Below are positions 23,108-33,996 of a DNA stretch of 64,000 nt, piece by piece (within the stretch, counting starts at the first letter, position 1; each line of letters starts with the position of its first letter). The stretch spans positions 310,001 to 374,000 of the forward strand of contig JAFKAC010000013.1 in assembly GCA_025766275.1 (NCBI GenBank). The letters are read 5' to 3'. The notes under the pieces were generated by a model, which was not told the origin of the DNA, did no database searches, and worked only from the letters and a program-made list of their open reading frames with translations. The stretch is from Lactarius indigo (Eukaryota > Basidiomycota > Agaricomycetes > Russulales > Russulaceae). Position numbers and translations under genes: made by a program.

Positions 23108-23392
23108 TGTTGTGAACACATGACACATCCGTTAACCTGTGACTCGCGGATATTATTAAGATGACGTGCAAGCCTGTGTATTATAGGTATTCCGAGATTG
23201 TCTCCCTTCTCAAGTCTCAGATATGCTCCTGTAGGAATAGGAGAGGGCTGCGTCAGCGCGACGCGCAAGCGTAGTAGCTCATGTATTTAAACAGCGAGTT
23301 TGTGACTGGAATCACAGAATTCTCTTGCCCATTTTCCCTGCCGTTACAAATCATTAGTCATCCGAAGTCACACGGAGGTGGGCGACATCACA
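23108..23392 (+). repeat. 5' LTR of element 3
   Basis: It begins TGTTGTGAACACATGAC and ends CGACATCACA, 285 bp. A TATA-like TATTTAAA lies at 23284-23291. The junction with the leader forms the palindrome CACTTGATCAAGTG (23391-23404). I find no match in the leader to the 3' end of a common tRNA. Confidence 0.93.
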
Positions 23393-23400
23393 CTTGATCA

Positions 23401-23432
23401 AGTGTGAGGCTACCCTAACCCTAGCTCACACT
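23401..23432 (+). promoter_or_regulatory. Leader hairpin of element 3
   Basis: AGTGTGAGGCTA pairs with TAGCTCACACT (one bulged base) around a nine-base CCCTAACCC loop, directly after the 5' LTR. In this position it could act in priming or packaging; that is inference. Confidence 0.45.
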
Positions 23433-26248
23433 CAGTAGGAAACTTTACGATCAAGAACACAGTCGTTATTTGAACAAAAAAGGAAGCGCGTCAACAATAG
23501 TATCAAGTCTATAGGTACTATCTCATTTCGCTGTAATAGCGCTGCCCTGACCTTCTTTTGGTCAGTGGGATTCGCACTCCGAGAGTGTCGCGACATTATT
23601 TTTGGTTGCGCAACCCATCTAGTAGGCCCGCGGTACTAGTGTGCCGATGGAACCCGACGCGAACGTCCCGGCAGGACAGGGAGGGGGACTGGGAATGTCT
23701 CCACTCGACGTTCTGCAGCAGGGAGTAACACCGGAAGTATTTCAAGCTTTACGAATGATATTCCACGGTTTCGAGCGGCAGATTCAGGCCGTGGAGAGTA
23801 ATATAGTCACTTCTCAGCAGTTTCAGAGGTCAATAGAAACTGTGTTTACCCACGCCAACCTAACCATTACTGCCCCTATGGCCGCGCCGCGATCCTCATC
23901 GCCTAAGGAGAACTTTTCACGACTGGTGGTCCAGCCTTTCTCTGGGAAAACAAATGAGAACGTTGCTGCGTGGTTAGTCTTGGCTGAAGACGCGCTCGAC
24001 ACCGGCAAGGTACCGAAAGAACGCTGGACTCAATATGCTACACAAGTCTTTCGAGAGGCTGCGCTTGCTTGGTATCATGCCCGGAGGCTTGCGAATGGTG
24101 GACGCATTCCAGCCTGGGACGACTTGAAGAAAATGATGATGAATCATTGGGCTCATCCCGCTCACGCTAATGAGCTTAGATCGCGTCTTGAGAATCTAAA
24201 CTGCCGTGGAGGCGTTTCCGAGTATACTCGTCGTTTCGAAGACATCGAAGCTCAGATTCCTCCCCCTGAGATGACGTTCAATGATCGCAAGTACCGCTTC
24301 ACCTTGAGGCTCCCGAAGGAGTTATCGCTACAGCTGATGGCTCGCACTGAGGAGGACATGGCGGTCTATTATTCAGCTGCTAGACAATGGGACAGCCTCA
24401 ACAAGTTGGCTCAGGGAACGCCAGCGATCAATACGAGCTCCCTGAGGCCCTTTAAAAAGTATCGCGTTCCATCTTCATCCTCGACGCACTCTGCCTCGAC
24501 CACTATGCCCTATCTCACTTCCACAGCCCCAGCGAATCGCCCCGAGCCTATGGATCTAGATGCGATGAACATGAGTCGAGACCCGCGCAGACCGCCTGCC
24601 TCGGCTCGCTGCTATAACTGCAATGAGTCCGGACATTTCGCGCGGGATTGCCGCAAGCCCTTGAGACGCTCGGCCGATGGCGCGGCAAGACGAGAGACGG
24701 CTGGACGTCCTAGGACAACGAGGCCGATGCATCTGTTTGAAGAAGTCGAGGAGCCAGCGATAGAAGAGTACCCGTCCGAAGAAGTCGAGAAGCCCGAACC
24801 AGAGCTGCAATGTCCTCCGGAACGATACGCGTCTGAAGAGTATACACCGGAGAACTATGATCCTGACAAGCCGGATCTGGAGCTGCAATATCTTGTCACT
24901 GAGGCCAATATGATGGAGGACAAATGCGGGCCACTTACCACAAAGGACGAAGAAGACTTGGCCGACATAATCTTCAGCGAATGTGAGGGAGGAGGTGACG
25001 ATTGGAGCGAGCAATGGCCCCCCGTTCACCTTATGCCCCCCGGAGATCCTGGGCCAGTCAGCGAAGACGTGGTGGTCCCTTCTAGGGTGGGTCAGAAGAG
25101 GAAGCTACGACCCGCTGCCAACAGCTTTTTCAAAGCCGCCTCCGAAGGGGTTGAATGGCGACCTATCTCACCTCTGTTTCTTGAAGAACCCACTCCGGAG
25201 ACAGAGTGGCGACCCGTTTCCCCAGTGTTCCCCGAGAAGTCACCCTCGCCTCCTAGCACCGTCTTAAACGAAAGTGGGGAGGACCCATTGGAGGTCTTCA
25301 CGGTAGCGCACCCCGGACTGCCCATCTACAAAGTAGAGATTGGTCCTCCAAAATTTACTCCGCCGACGAACGCGCCTGTCTTTATCCCCGTTAACACTAT
25401 ACTTGACACAGGAGCCGAATTGAATTACCTTACCGCTCGGAAGGCACGCGCGGCTCATGCGCAAGTTTTTCCAATTACGACTCGGGAGATTGTCAGCGCC
25501 GGACGAACAACGACTACTGCCTTCGCGTCGTTCTCGCTTCGAATTGGAAGCTTGATATCCAAATGCTATGCTTATGTCCTGGACGACGCCTCTCAGTTCC
25601 GTTACGACTTGCTCTTGGGACGCACCTGGCTTAAGCGACATAACGCCGTTCCGCAATGGGACGACGATGCTTACGAGCTCACTCATCCGGAAGAACGTAC
25701 CCATTTCCTCATCAAGCCACTTCGTTCTCACGGAAGGCCGAAGGCGTCGAACTTGTTAACGAAGCTTGCCTGGTGCCTCCGGCTCCCACATCAAGGACCG
25801 CGTCCTCCCGCGCTCCTTCATCATACGTCAGACAACACCGTCGTGCGGGACGATGATTCGACAGCTACCAATGATGGGAGTATTGACATCACTACAGAAA
25901 AGTTTGGTGAGCGCGTGAAGCGAATTGTCAAGGAAGCCGTACCTAGCGCCTTCAGAGAGAAGGTAGGCTTTCCGCCCCGTCGGAAATGGGTACACCAAAT
26001 TGACGTTGGGGACGCGAAGCCACTGAGGCGTTACGGCCGTCCCCTTACACCTGTCGAGCATGAATCTATCAAAAACTTCATTGACGACGGATTAAAAGAG
26101 GGAGTGATTGAATCCTCCGAATCTCCGTGGTCGTCACCCCTCATCCCAGTCCCTAAAAAGGACGGTACGTCACGCATTTGCGTTGACTATCGGGCCCTCA
26201 ATAAACTTACCAAATTGAACGCTTATCCCTTACCTCGCATAGACAAGT

Positions 26249-26712
26249 TGTTACGTTTCGACCCTTACTGTACCGGTTGCAGCTACGGCGGTAAGGTAGA
26301 TTAGTTGCGGACTTACGATAGGAGATTACGAGTACGATAGGAGATTATGCATGGATTGCTGACTGAGGACTGTGCCACTAATACTAGTAGTAGTAGTATT
26401 AGGGTTCGAGCTACTTACGCGATACGTTGGACGCTACCTTACCGTGACTTATAGCAGCGCTTGAAAGCCTGCTCGACTTGTATTTAACCTGCCTTGTGAA
26501 GACCAAGATACGCCATCTTGGTCTTCTTGAATCGTCACTTGCTTCCTTCTCTTTCTCTCCTTTCCTAAAAGTCATTGCTTCGCCTCAAAGAATAGTGCAC
26601 CTTTGAGTGTTCACTGTCGTCTACGCTTGGACCTCCGAGTCTTCAAGCCATCCGCTAAGTTGTTACCGCCTTCATCGAGCTCAAGTCGAGCTAACGTCGT
26701 GACGACGTTACA
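26249..26712 (+). repeat. 5' LTR of element 2
   Basis: It runs from TGTTACG to CGTTACA, 464 bp. It contains the trinucleotide run CTAGTAGTAGTAGTATTAG, a TATA-like box at 26481 and the hairpin formed by AAGACCAAGAT and ATCTTGGTCTT. Confidence 0.95.
26481..26525 (+). promoter_or_regulatory. LTR core promoter and putative transcript 5' end (self-primer)
   Basis: TATTTAA at 26481-26487 is followed 34 bp after its first base by ATCTTGGTCTT (26515-26525), about where RNA synthesis should start for a TATA promoter. This 11-mer is the exact complement of AAGACCAAGAT just after the LTR (26715-26725). The arrangement and length match the self-priming mechanism known for Tf1 of Schizosaccharomyces pombe. 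The same box spacing is seen in the element 1 LTR. The start site itself is inferred. Confidence 0.6.
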
Positions 26713-26714
26713 TT

Positions 26715-26725
26715 AAGACCAAGAT
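26715..26725 (+). other. Putative primer-binding site, self-complementary
   Basis: AAGACCAAGAT begins two bases after the LTR end, the usual place of a primer-binding site. It pairs perfectly over 11 nt with 26515-26525 of the LTR. I see no match to a tRNA 3' end here. Confidence 0.6.
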
Positions 26726-26731
26726 ACCATC

Positions 26732-27190
26732 GTGGCCGTAACAACAAGAGACCAGTGGACGAATTTCCGTCCCTATTCACTCCCAAGGAGAGGAGAACGC
26801 AACGTCCCCACGCGCTTTCTACAAGCTGCTAGTTGGAGGGAAAGACAGGAAGAAACCGGCTATTTTGTGGAATTCAACGGACCTAGTAGGTTCCAACCAG
26901 TTGAGTTCAATTTCGACCACTTGTGTTGGACGGAAGTTACGTGGAACCCCGTAGACTCCCAGTGGGACGTCATACGACCAGCAGGACCTAGATACCAGTG
27001 CGATATCGACGCCCGGGAGCCCAACAGCCGAGCAGATTGGGGCCCCATCGACGGACAAGTACAAGAACACTCTACAGGAGAGGTGATATCAGAAGGAGAG
27101 GAAGAACAAAGCCAAAGCGAAAGTGAAGGACGAGAGCCAAATCAAACAGAAACTAGCGGAGGAGCAATACAAGATCTCCTCATTGAATGA
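26732..27190 (+). CDS. Element 2 first gag frame (N-terminal part or leader ORF)
   Basis: A 152-codon frame encodes LCWTEVTWNPVDSQWDVIRP and an acidic C-terminal part. It ends in TGA at 27188-27190 and is in frame with the main gag that follows, with no other stop between them. Either this is a separate leader protein or the TGA is a nonsense change of an original CGA within a longer Gag. The second is plausible because other CGA-to-TGA changes occur in this family. Confidence 0.6.
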   Translation: MAVTTRDQWTNFRPYSLPRRGERNVPTRFLQAASWRERQEETGYFVEFNGPSRFQPVEFNFDHLCWTEVTWNPVDSQWDVIRPAGPRYQCDIDAREPNSRADWGPIDGQVQEHSTGEVISEGEEEQSQSESEGREPNQTETSGGAIQDLLIE

Positions 27191-28792
27191 GCTGAGTCCG
27201 TGCATATTACCGAACCAGAGCCAATTCACATCCGATCACCAGCCATTATGGCAACAATAACACGAGCAATGGAAGAAGTCGCGATCGAAGAAGTGCGCGC
27301 AATACGAGAAGAAGCACGAGAAATCCTCATGCCCATTAACCCCGAAACCGGAGTACGAATGACCGCAGACGATGCCGCCATCTTCCGAGCAATAGGTTCG
27401 GATCGAGGGGACCCCCCATCCGGGCGACAACCCGCACTAGACCTCCCACCAGGGACAGGAGGACCAGGAGGAGATCCGCCACCACCACCAGGAGGAGGCA
27501 TCCCATTTGATCTACGAAGAACCGAACCACCAAGAATGCCACCCACGGGACCACCAGAAGGAGGAGGAGGTGGTGGCGGAGGAGGTGGGGGTGCCGGAGG
27601 AGGAGGACACCATAACGAGAAATTAACTGGCGAGCCCCCTTCCATTTTTGACGGGGACAGACTCAAAGTAGACCAATTCCTAACACAGTGGCATGTCTAC
27701 TGGGGCATGAATCTGGACGCCCCTATCATGCGCAACGACTACAGAAGATGCCTTCTGTTTCTTTCCTATGTCAAAGGCGGAGCAGTTAGCGAATGGGTTC
27801 TGTCCTTCCTGAACGGGCTCAACAGGCAAATACAACGGGGGATCAGCCCCTACACTCGCGACTTATGGGACGCCGTAGCCGATGGGTTCAGCCAAAGGTT
27901 CGAAAACACGTTAGAAAGAGAACAAGCTCAAGCCATACTACGAAAGGGCTTCAAAATGACGGGAGAGGACATTGACAAGTACGTCAATGATTTTGAACAG
28001 CTCGCACGGAAGGCTCACTATCGCCTCAACGAACCCCAAACTATCGACCTCTTCACGTCGGGCCTGCCCAAGGAACTGTTCAAGAACGCATTCCAATTCA
28101 ACGACCCCATCACGTTCAACGATTGGAAGAGAGCCGTCCTTAAGCGGCAGAAGAATTACATACATCTCAAAGCGTGCCTCAATGAATACAAGAATACGAC
28201 GACACAGCCAAAGAAGCAAGGTGGCAACGCGGGGTGGACGCTTCCACAGAACCTGCCACAAACTAATCCCTGGGCAATGGACACCTCGGCTGACCGGGCC
28301 AAGGTGAGGCTCGCAGGATCTGAAGACATTGACTTCAACAAACTACCACACCGCGACTGGCCTACGCCACCATTCCCGCCAAGAGGAGGACCGGGAGCTC
28401 GAGGACGAGGAAGAGGAGGATCTAGAAGGGACTTAAGGAATGTCCTTTGCTATAACTGTCACGCTCCCGGCCACCTCTCACGAAACTGTCCACATCCCCG
28501 CATGCAGCAACAGTGGCAGGTTGCCCCATCCAGCAGCCGCATGACCGAAACAACGGGATATCCTCAGGGACCCGTCTCACAGTATGCGCCATCACAGTAT
28601 GCGCCATCGCTGCCAGGGTATATGTCACCAGCGCCAAGCGTAACGCCTGCGCCTCAAATCAACGCTGCAAGCACAAAAACGGCGGGAGAACAAGCCAAGG
28701 AATGGCTCACACAAGTGGCCAACAGTACGGACGAAGTAAAAGATCTCATACTTCAAGATCTATGGGGGAAAGAGGGTTTTCGGGACGCCTGA
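27191..28792 (+). CDS. Gag of element 2
   Basis: The first in-frame ATG is at 27248. The protein has a Pro/Gly-rich stretch with a Gly run, then a capsid-like region (FDGDRLKVDQFLTQW, VADGFSQRFENTLEREQAQ), a basic Arg-Gly segment and a CCHC zinc knuckle (CYNCHAPGHLSRNC). It would form the particle that packages element RNA. It ends at TGA 28790-28792, ten bases after a slippery heptamer that leads into pol. The 280-nt overlap with the pol frame begins at 28513. Confidence 0.9.
   Translation, partial: AESVHITEPEPIHIRSPAIMATITRAMEEVAIEEVRAIREEAREILMPINPETGVRMTADDAAIFRAIGSDRGDPPSGRQPALDLPPGTGGPGGDPPPPPGGGIPFDLRRTEPPRMPPTGPPEGGGGGGGGGGGAGGGGHHNEKLTGEPPSIFDGDRLKVDQFLTQWHVYWGMNLDAPIMRNDYRRCLLFLSYVKGGAVSEWVLSFLNGLNRQIQRGISPYTRDLWDAVADGFSQRFENTLEREQAQAILRKGFKMTGEDIDKYVNDFEQLARKAHYRLNEPQTIDLFTSGLPKELFKNAFQFNDPITFNDWKRAVLKRQKNYIHLKACLNEYKNTTTQPKKQGGNAGWTLPQNLPQTNPWAMDTSADRAKVRLAGSEDIDFNKLPHRDWPTPPFPPRGGPGARGRGRGGSRRDLRNVLCYNCHAPGHLSRNCPHPRMQQQWQVAPSSSRMTETTGYPQGPVSQYAPSQYAPSLPGYMSPAPSVTPAPQINAASTKTAGEQAKEWLTQVANSTDEVKDLILQDLWGKEGFRDA
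28774..28780 (+). promoter_or_regulatory. Slippery heptamer for -1 frameshift, gag to pol
   Basis: GGGTTTT lies in the gag phase as G GGT TTT, the X XXY YYZ pattern. Slipping one base back gives GGG TTT TCG GGA, which is exactly the start of the uninterrupted pol frame. The gag stop is 10 nt downstream. A weak stem CGGG/CCCG lies just after it. Frameshift activity is inferred. Confidence 0.65.
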
Positions 28793-31700
28793 ACCCGTCA
28801 GTCTGGGTGAGGGCTCTCCAATGTAATTCTGTAATTGTGACAACGCGCTATCGATCTATGCGAATTCCAGTAACTGTCCGTACAAATTACCAAACGACTG
28901 AAACAAAAGCGCTGGTTGACTCTGGCGCGACCGACAACTTCATCCGACCTAGCCTGGCAAAGCGGGCTGGCATCCAGACACAACCACTAGATATACCCCG
29001 CAAAATATGGAACATAGATAACACGGAAAACAAAGCTGGGTTAATCACTCATTATGTTAACCTGGAAGTGAAAACACGAGGACAGATAAAGCAGATGACC
29101 TTCCTGGTTACCGATCTTGGAAGCGAAGACATGGTGCTGGGTTACCCATGGCTAAGCGCATTCGAACCAACGATCAGTTGGGCCACTGCCACCATACACC
29201 CCGACATGCAGCCAATAATATTAGCAACTACCGAAGCGTTGCTATCAACAACAACCATTCGAGCCCTCATTATGGCCGAAAAGGAAGACATTGTGCGCGA
29301 ACTGGAAGAGGAGACGTTCATTAAAGCCACCACCTCGACGGAGCTGGCCATACAAGCGAAACAACAACAAACGGCAGCAGTGCTCCCTCAAGAATACGCA
29401 ATATTTGCCAAACTTTTCAACGAGCAAGCCTCGCACCGCTTCCCCCCGGCAAGACCGTGGGATCATGCGATAGACTTCAAACCATCTGCGCCGGCCGCCA
29501 TCGACTGTAAGATCTATCCCATGACCCAAAAGGAGGAGGGCGAACTCAAGGAGTTCCTGGACGAAAAGCTAAAGCAGGGATATTTACGCCCATCCATTTC
29601 CCCGTATGCATCCTCTTTCTTCTTCATTAAAAAGAAGGATGGAAAACTGCGACCGGTACAGGACTACCGAGTCATCAACTCCCACACCATTCGAAATCAG
29701 TACCCACTACCGCTGATACAAAATCTCATCCTCGACCTCAGTAACGCCCACATCTATACGAAACTCGACATCCGGTGGGGTTACAACAACATACGCATTC
29801 GCGACGGCGACCAAGAAAAGGCAGCGTTCAAAACTAAATTTGGCCTCTTCGAACCCACAGTCATGTTTTTCGGGCTCACCAACTCACCCGCCACTTTCCA
29901 GGCCATGATGAACCACATCTACCGCGATACGATCGCGACGCACGAGCGCCTGGGCACTACCATACGCGTCTACATGGACGATATTGGTATCGCCACTCAC
30001 TTTGATCATGATCTAGCGGCCCATGTGAGCGCCGTCCGCAATGTCTTGCGTGTCGTGGAGGAACACGACCTCTACTTCAAACTCGAGAAGTGCCTGTTCC
30101 ATCAACCGCGGATGGATTACCTGGGGGTAATCCTTGAGAGGGGGGTGACCCGTATGGACCCTGTAAAAGTTCAAGGTATCAAAGACTGGCCAACACCAAC
30201 AAAAGTCAAGGACGTCCGTTCGTTCCTCGGCTTCTGTAACTTTTACAGACTCTTTATCCGCGGTTTCGCAACTCACGCCAAACCACTTACTAAACTAACA
30301 CGAAAGGACGAAGAATGGCGGTGGACTGAAGAAGAAGAAAAGGCGTTCAAAACCCTAAAATGTCTCGTAACGGAGGAACCGGTGCTAGCACACCCCATCC
30401 TTCAAGACCCATTTGAGTTGGAAGTAGACGCTTCGGGCTACGCGGTGGGAGCCGTATTACTACAAAAGAAATCTGACGGCAAGCAACACCCCATAGGTTA
30501 CTACTCGGCGACGCTTTCCGAAGCCGAAAGAAACTACGACATCTATGACCTAGAGCTGCTCGCAATAGTCAAGGCCCTGCGAAATTGGCGACCACTTCTC
30601 GCAGGGGCCCCTCACAAGATTAAGATCTATTCGGACCATCTAAACTTGCAATACTGGAAGTCACCGCAAAAGATCAGCAGGCGAGTCGCCAGGGAAGTGC
30701 TCGAACTCTCTGAATATGACTTCAAGATTCATCACATTAAGGGAAAGAACAACGGACGGGCAGATGCACTATCGAGATGACCGGATTACGACCAGGGGGT
30801 AGAAGACAACAGCGAAGTAGTGGTCCTACCCCCCGAAGTCTTCGTACGAACCCTTAACACCGCACGCACCTTCATCGCAAATCCAAACCTGCTACAACCA
30901 CGCCACCAGCAAGACGAAGAGGTGATCAAGATATGGGTCGACCCCTATCACCTCAAGAAAATACAAGGGGAATGGTACAAGGACGGCAGGTTCGTAATCA
31001 CTGGGCCAGCATCGACTCAACGGGTACTAATACACGATCATCATGACTTGCCAATACATGGCCATCCGGGAATTGCGAAAACTCAACGCATCCTGGAGAG
31101 ACATTACTGGTGGCCGCGACTTCGAAGAGACGTATATGAATACGTGCAAGGCTGCGCAGAGTGCCAAAGGAACAAGGTCAATACAAGGCCCATACGAGCC
31201 GCGCTGCACCCCATCACGCCAATACTGGAAGCCATGCCATTCCACACAGTGGCGGTAGACTTCATCACCAAGCTCCCCGTGTCCAAGGGGCACGACAGTA
31301 TACTAACTGTCACAGACCACGACTGCAGCAAAGCCTCCATCTTCATCCCGTGTCGAGAAGAAATTACCGCAGAAGAAACGGCGGCTCTGTACGTCGCCCA
31401 GGTATTTAAACGCTTCGGGTTGCCGCGCAAAATAATAAGCGACCGCGACCCCCGCTTCACATCAAAATTTACCAGAGAAGTGTGTCGCATTCTGGGGATT
31501 CAACAGAACATATCGACCGCATATCACCCGCGTACCGATGGGCAGTCCGAACGAACCAACCAGTGGCTGGAGCAGTACTTACGCTTCTGGGTAAATGAGC
31601 GGCAAGACAACTGGGAAGCTTATCTACCAATCGCCAAATTCGCGCACAACAACTGGCCACATGAACACACTAAAGAGTCGCCATTCCACCTACTGATGGG

Positions 31701-33501
31701 GTATAACCCACAAGCGGATTGGACGGATAAGCCATCTCCCATCCCTCTTGTGACCGCGCGGCTGATACAGCTGAGAGAAGCTAGGGACAACGCCCAACGC
31801 CTTATAAAGAAGGCGCAAGAGTCATGGGTGCGCAACAAAGATACACCCAAGTTCAACGTCAACGACCTCGTATGGCTCGAGGGCAGGCATCTTCGAACCA
31901 ATCAACCTACAGCAAAATTAGCGGCGCGACGCCACGGACCCTTTCGGGTGGTACAAGTGATGTCCCTGTACAACTATCGATTGGAACTTCCCACACAGTG
32001 GAGTATTCACCCAGTGTTTCATATCGATCTTCTCACACCGTACAAACAAACTTCCTTACACGGAGAGAACTTCACACGACCACCGCCCGAACTGATAGAT
32101 GGAGAAGAGGAATATGAAGTCGAGGCCATTCTAGACACTCGGCATTTCGGCAGAGGAAGACGCCTTCAATACTTGATCAAATGGAAGGGGTACCCAGACT
32201 CGGAAAACCAGTGGGTCAACAAGGATGACGTCTTTGCGCCGGAAGCACTTCGCCTGTATCAGGAAGCGCAAACCCACGGTAGAAAGGATAAAGTGGGAGT
32301 CACTCGGACAGAGGACAGTCACCCCCTCTTCCTTCGCTCTGCCACGACTCTCATGCCCACTTCCCCGCTACGACATGTCACACAGGCGCAACTCCTCGAC
32401 TCCCTCGCAGAAGACGCCCGAGCCCTCTTGGCAGAGGACAGCGACACCGAAATTCCCAACACTCAGCTCACGCCATGGACACCTCTTACACCAGCAGAGG
32501 GGCCCATCACCGCACAAGAATGGATCGACATCGTCACCAGATTCCCAGACCCGACGACCACCCCTGACGACGACCAAGCCGTCGTCCACGTCTTCCGAAA
32601 CGATCGCGGCGAACATGAACCCATCGCCGCTATCCCCCCAAGCGACGACCTCATCGGTGTTCGCGGAGTTTTCCCGAGCAACGACCAGCGTTCAAGCGCT
32701 GATGGAGTACGAGTTGGAGGGCTGGAAGAGGGTAGCGGCAGCATGGCAGAAGGAGCAGCTGGACTCAGCCGCGGCCCGACTGAGGGAGATGCGCGAGCGG
32801 CGGCAGCGATGGCGGCAGCTGAGGCTGGCCATGACGACGAAGATTATTACCCGGCGAGACACACCTTCCTTCGAACGAAACGCGACCCTGATAATCCCCT
32901 CATCACACCCTGGCTCGTCTACTCCGACGGGTCCCCCATGTATCGAGGACGTGTGCGCGTGCCTGGTGCCGCCGATCACCGTCCGTTCACCGCCGCCGAG
33001 GACCCCGCGCATGTCATTGTGCCTGAAGGGTTCTGGGCGAACCGACGACCCCATTATATTCGATACCCCATCACCGGGCCAGACGGAGTAGAAAGGGACG
33101 CGTCGCACGTCCAGATCATCGGAGGGGCGGATCCCCTCATATTAGGAGTTATACCGGGCTCGCCACACGTTTACGGTAAGCCCTTCTATGCGGAACCTCA
33201 CGTATCCGCGGCGCTCCGCCCCACGTACCCGCACGAAGACCTCGTCGTCTTCGAAGCGGACAAGATCACTGACCGCGCACTCAACCGCATCAACGACGAG
33301 TCGCTCACCGCGGAAGTCACATGCTTCCGCGCGGCCAGCTACGAGCTGGATCGACTTCGAGCGAGGGTGAGTCAACTCCGCGTGATGATCGAGTGCGCAC
33401 AAGACGACCGGCGCGACGCGATCTACCGCTTGAAGCGCGCCACCGCGTTAGAGCGTATCGCCGACGAGCAGCGCGATTGGCTGGCCCGCGACTTTCGGTG
33501 A
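28781..33501 (+). pseudogene. Pol of element 2: protease, RT, RNase H, integrase, chromodomain; one stop
   Basis: Domains in order are protease (ALVDSGATDNFI), reverse transcriptase (KLRPVQDYRVIN; catalytic VYMDDIGIATH), RNase H (LEVDASGYAVGAVLLQ; IYSDHLNLQYW), integrase zinc finger (HDLPIHGHPG...CAECQRNK), DDE core (AVDFITKLPV; DRDPRFTSKF), chromodomain (EYEVEAILD; LIKWKGYPDSENQWV) and a C-terminal extension of about 380 residues. A single TGA at 30778-30780 follows DALSR, where an Arg codon CGA is expected; the frame continues directly with PDYDQG. Otherwise it is open for about 1,570 codons. It could be active only if the stop is bypassed, or it is a recently inactivated copy. Confidence 0.9.
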
Positions 33502-33532
33502 GCCAGGGGTCTCACGCTAGAAGAGGAGGTGA

Positions 33533-33996
33533 TGTTACGTTTCGACCCTTACTGTACCGGTTGCAGCTACGGCGGTAAGGTAGATTAGTTGCGGACTTAC
33601 GATAGGAGATTACGAGTACGATAGGAGATTATGCATGGATTGCTGACTGAGGACTGTGCCACTAATACTAGTAGTAGTAGTATTAGGGTTTGAGCTACTT
33701 ACGCGATACGTTGGACGCTACCTTACCGTGACTCATAGCAGCGCTTGAAAGCCTGCTCGACTTGTATTTAACCTGCCTTGTGAAGACCAAGATACGCCAT
33801 CTTGGTCTTCTTGAATCGTCACTTGCTTCCTTCTCTTTCTCTCCTTTCCTAAAAGTCATTGCTTCGCCTCAAAGAATAGTGCACCTTTGAGTGTTCACTG
33901 TCGTCTACGCTTGGACCTCCGAGTCTTCAAGCCATCCGCTAAGTTGTTACCACCTTCATCGAGCTCAAGTCGAGCTAACGTCGTGACGACGTTACA
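33533..33996 (+). repeat. 3' LTR of element 2
   Basis: It is 464 bp, colinear with the 5' copy and has three transitions between the two. It is preceded by a purine-rich tract at about 33519-33532. Confidence 0.95.

Larger units (their letters stand above)
26249..33996 (+). mobile_element. Full-length chromodomain Ty3/gypsy element 2, nested in element 3
   Basis: This is a complete chromovirus with 464-bp LTRs that differ at three positions (26407/33691, 26450/33734, 26668/33952), all transitions. Flanks are CAAGT at 26244-26248 and CGAGT at 33997-34001, a 5-bp target duplication with one mismatch. Gag and Pol lie in different frames joined by a -1 shift signal. The purine-rich tract AGAAGAGGAGGTGA precedes the 3' LTR. 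It is younger than its host element by LTR divergence. Confidence 0.95.

Noticed and set aside
23411..23423. Telomere-like CCCTAACCCTA
   Set aside because: There are fewer than two units, in a retrotransposon leader loop, with no array; it is not evidence of a telomere.
27226..27666. Pro-rich minus-strand frame opposite gag
   Set aside because: It is the antisense of the Gly-rich part of Gag.
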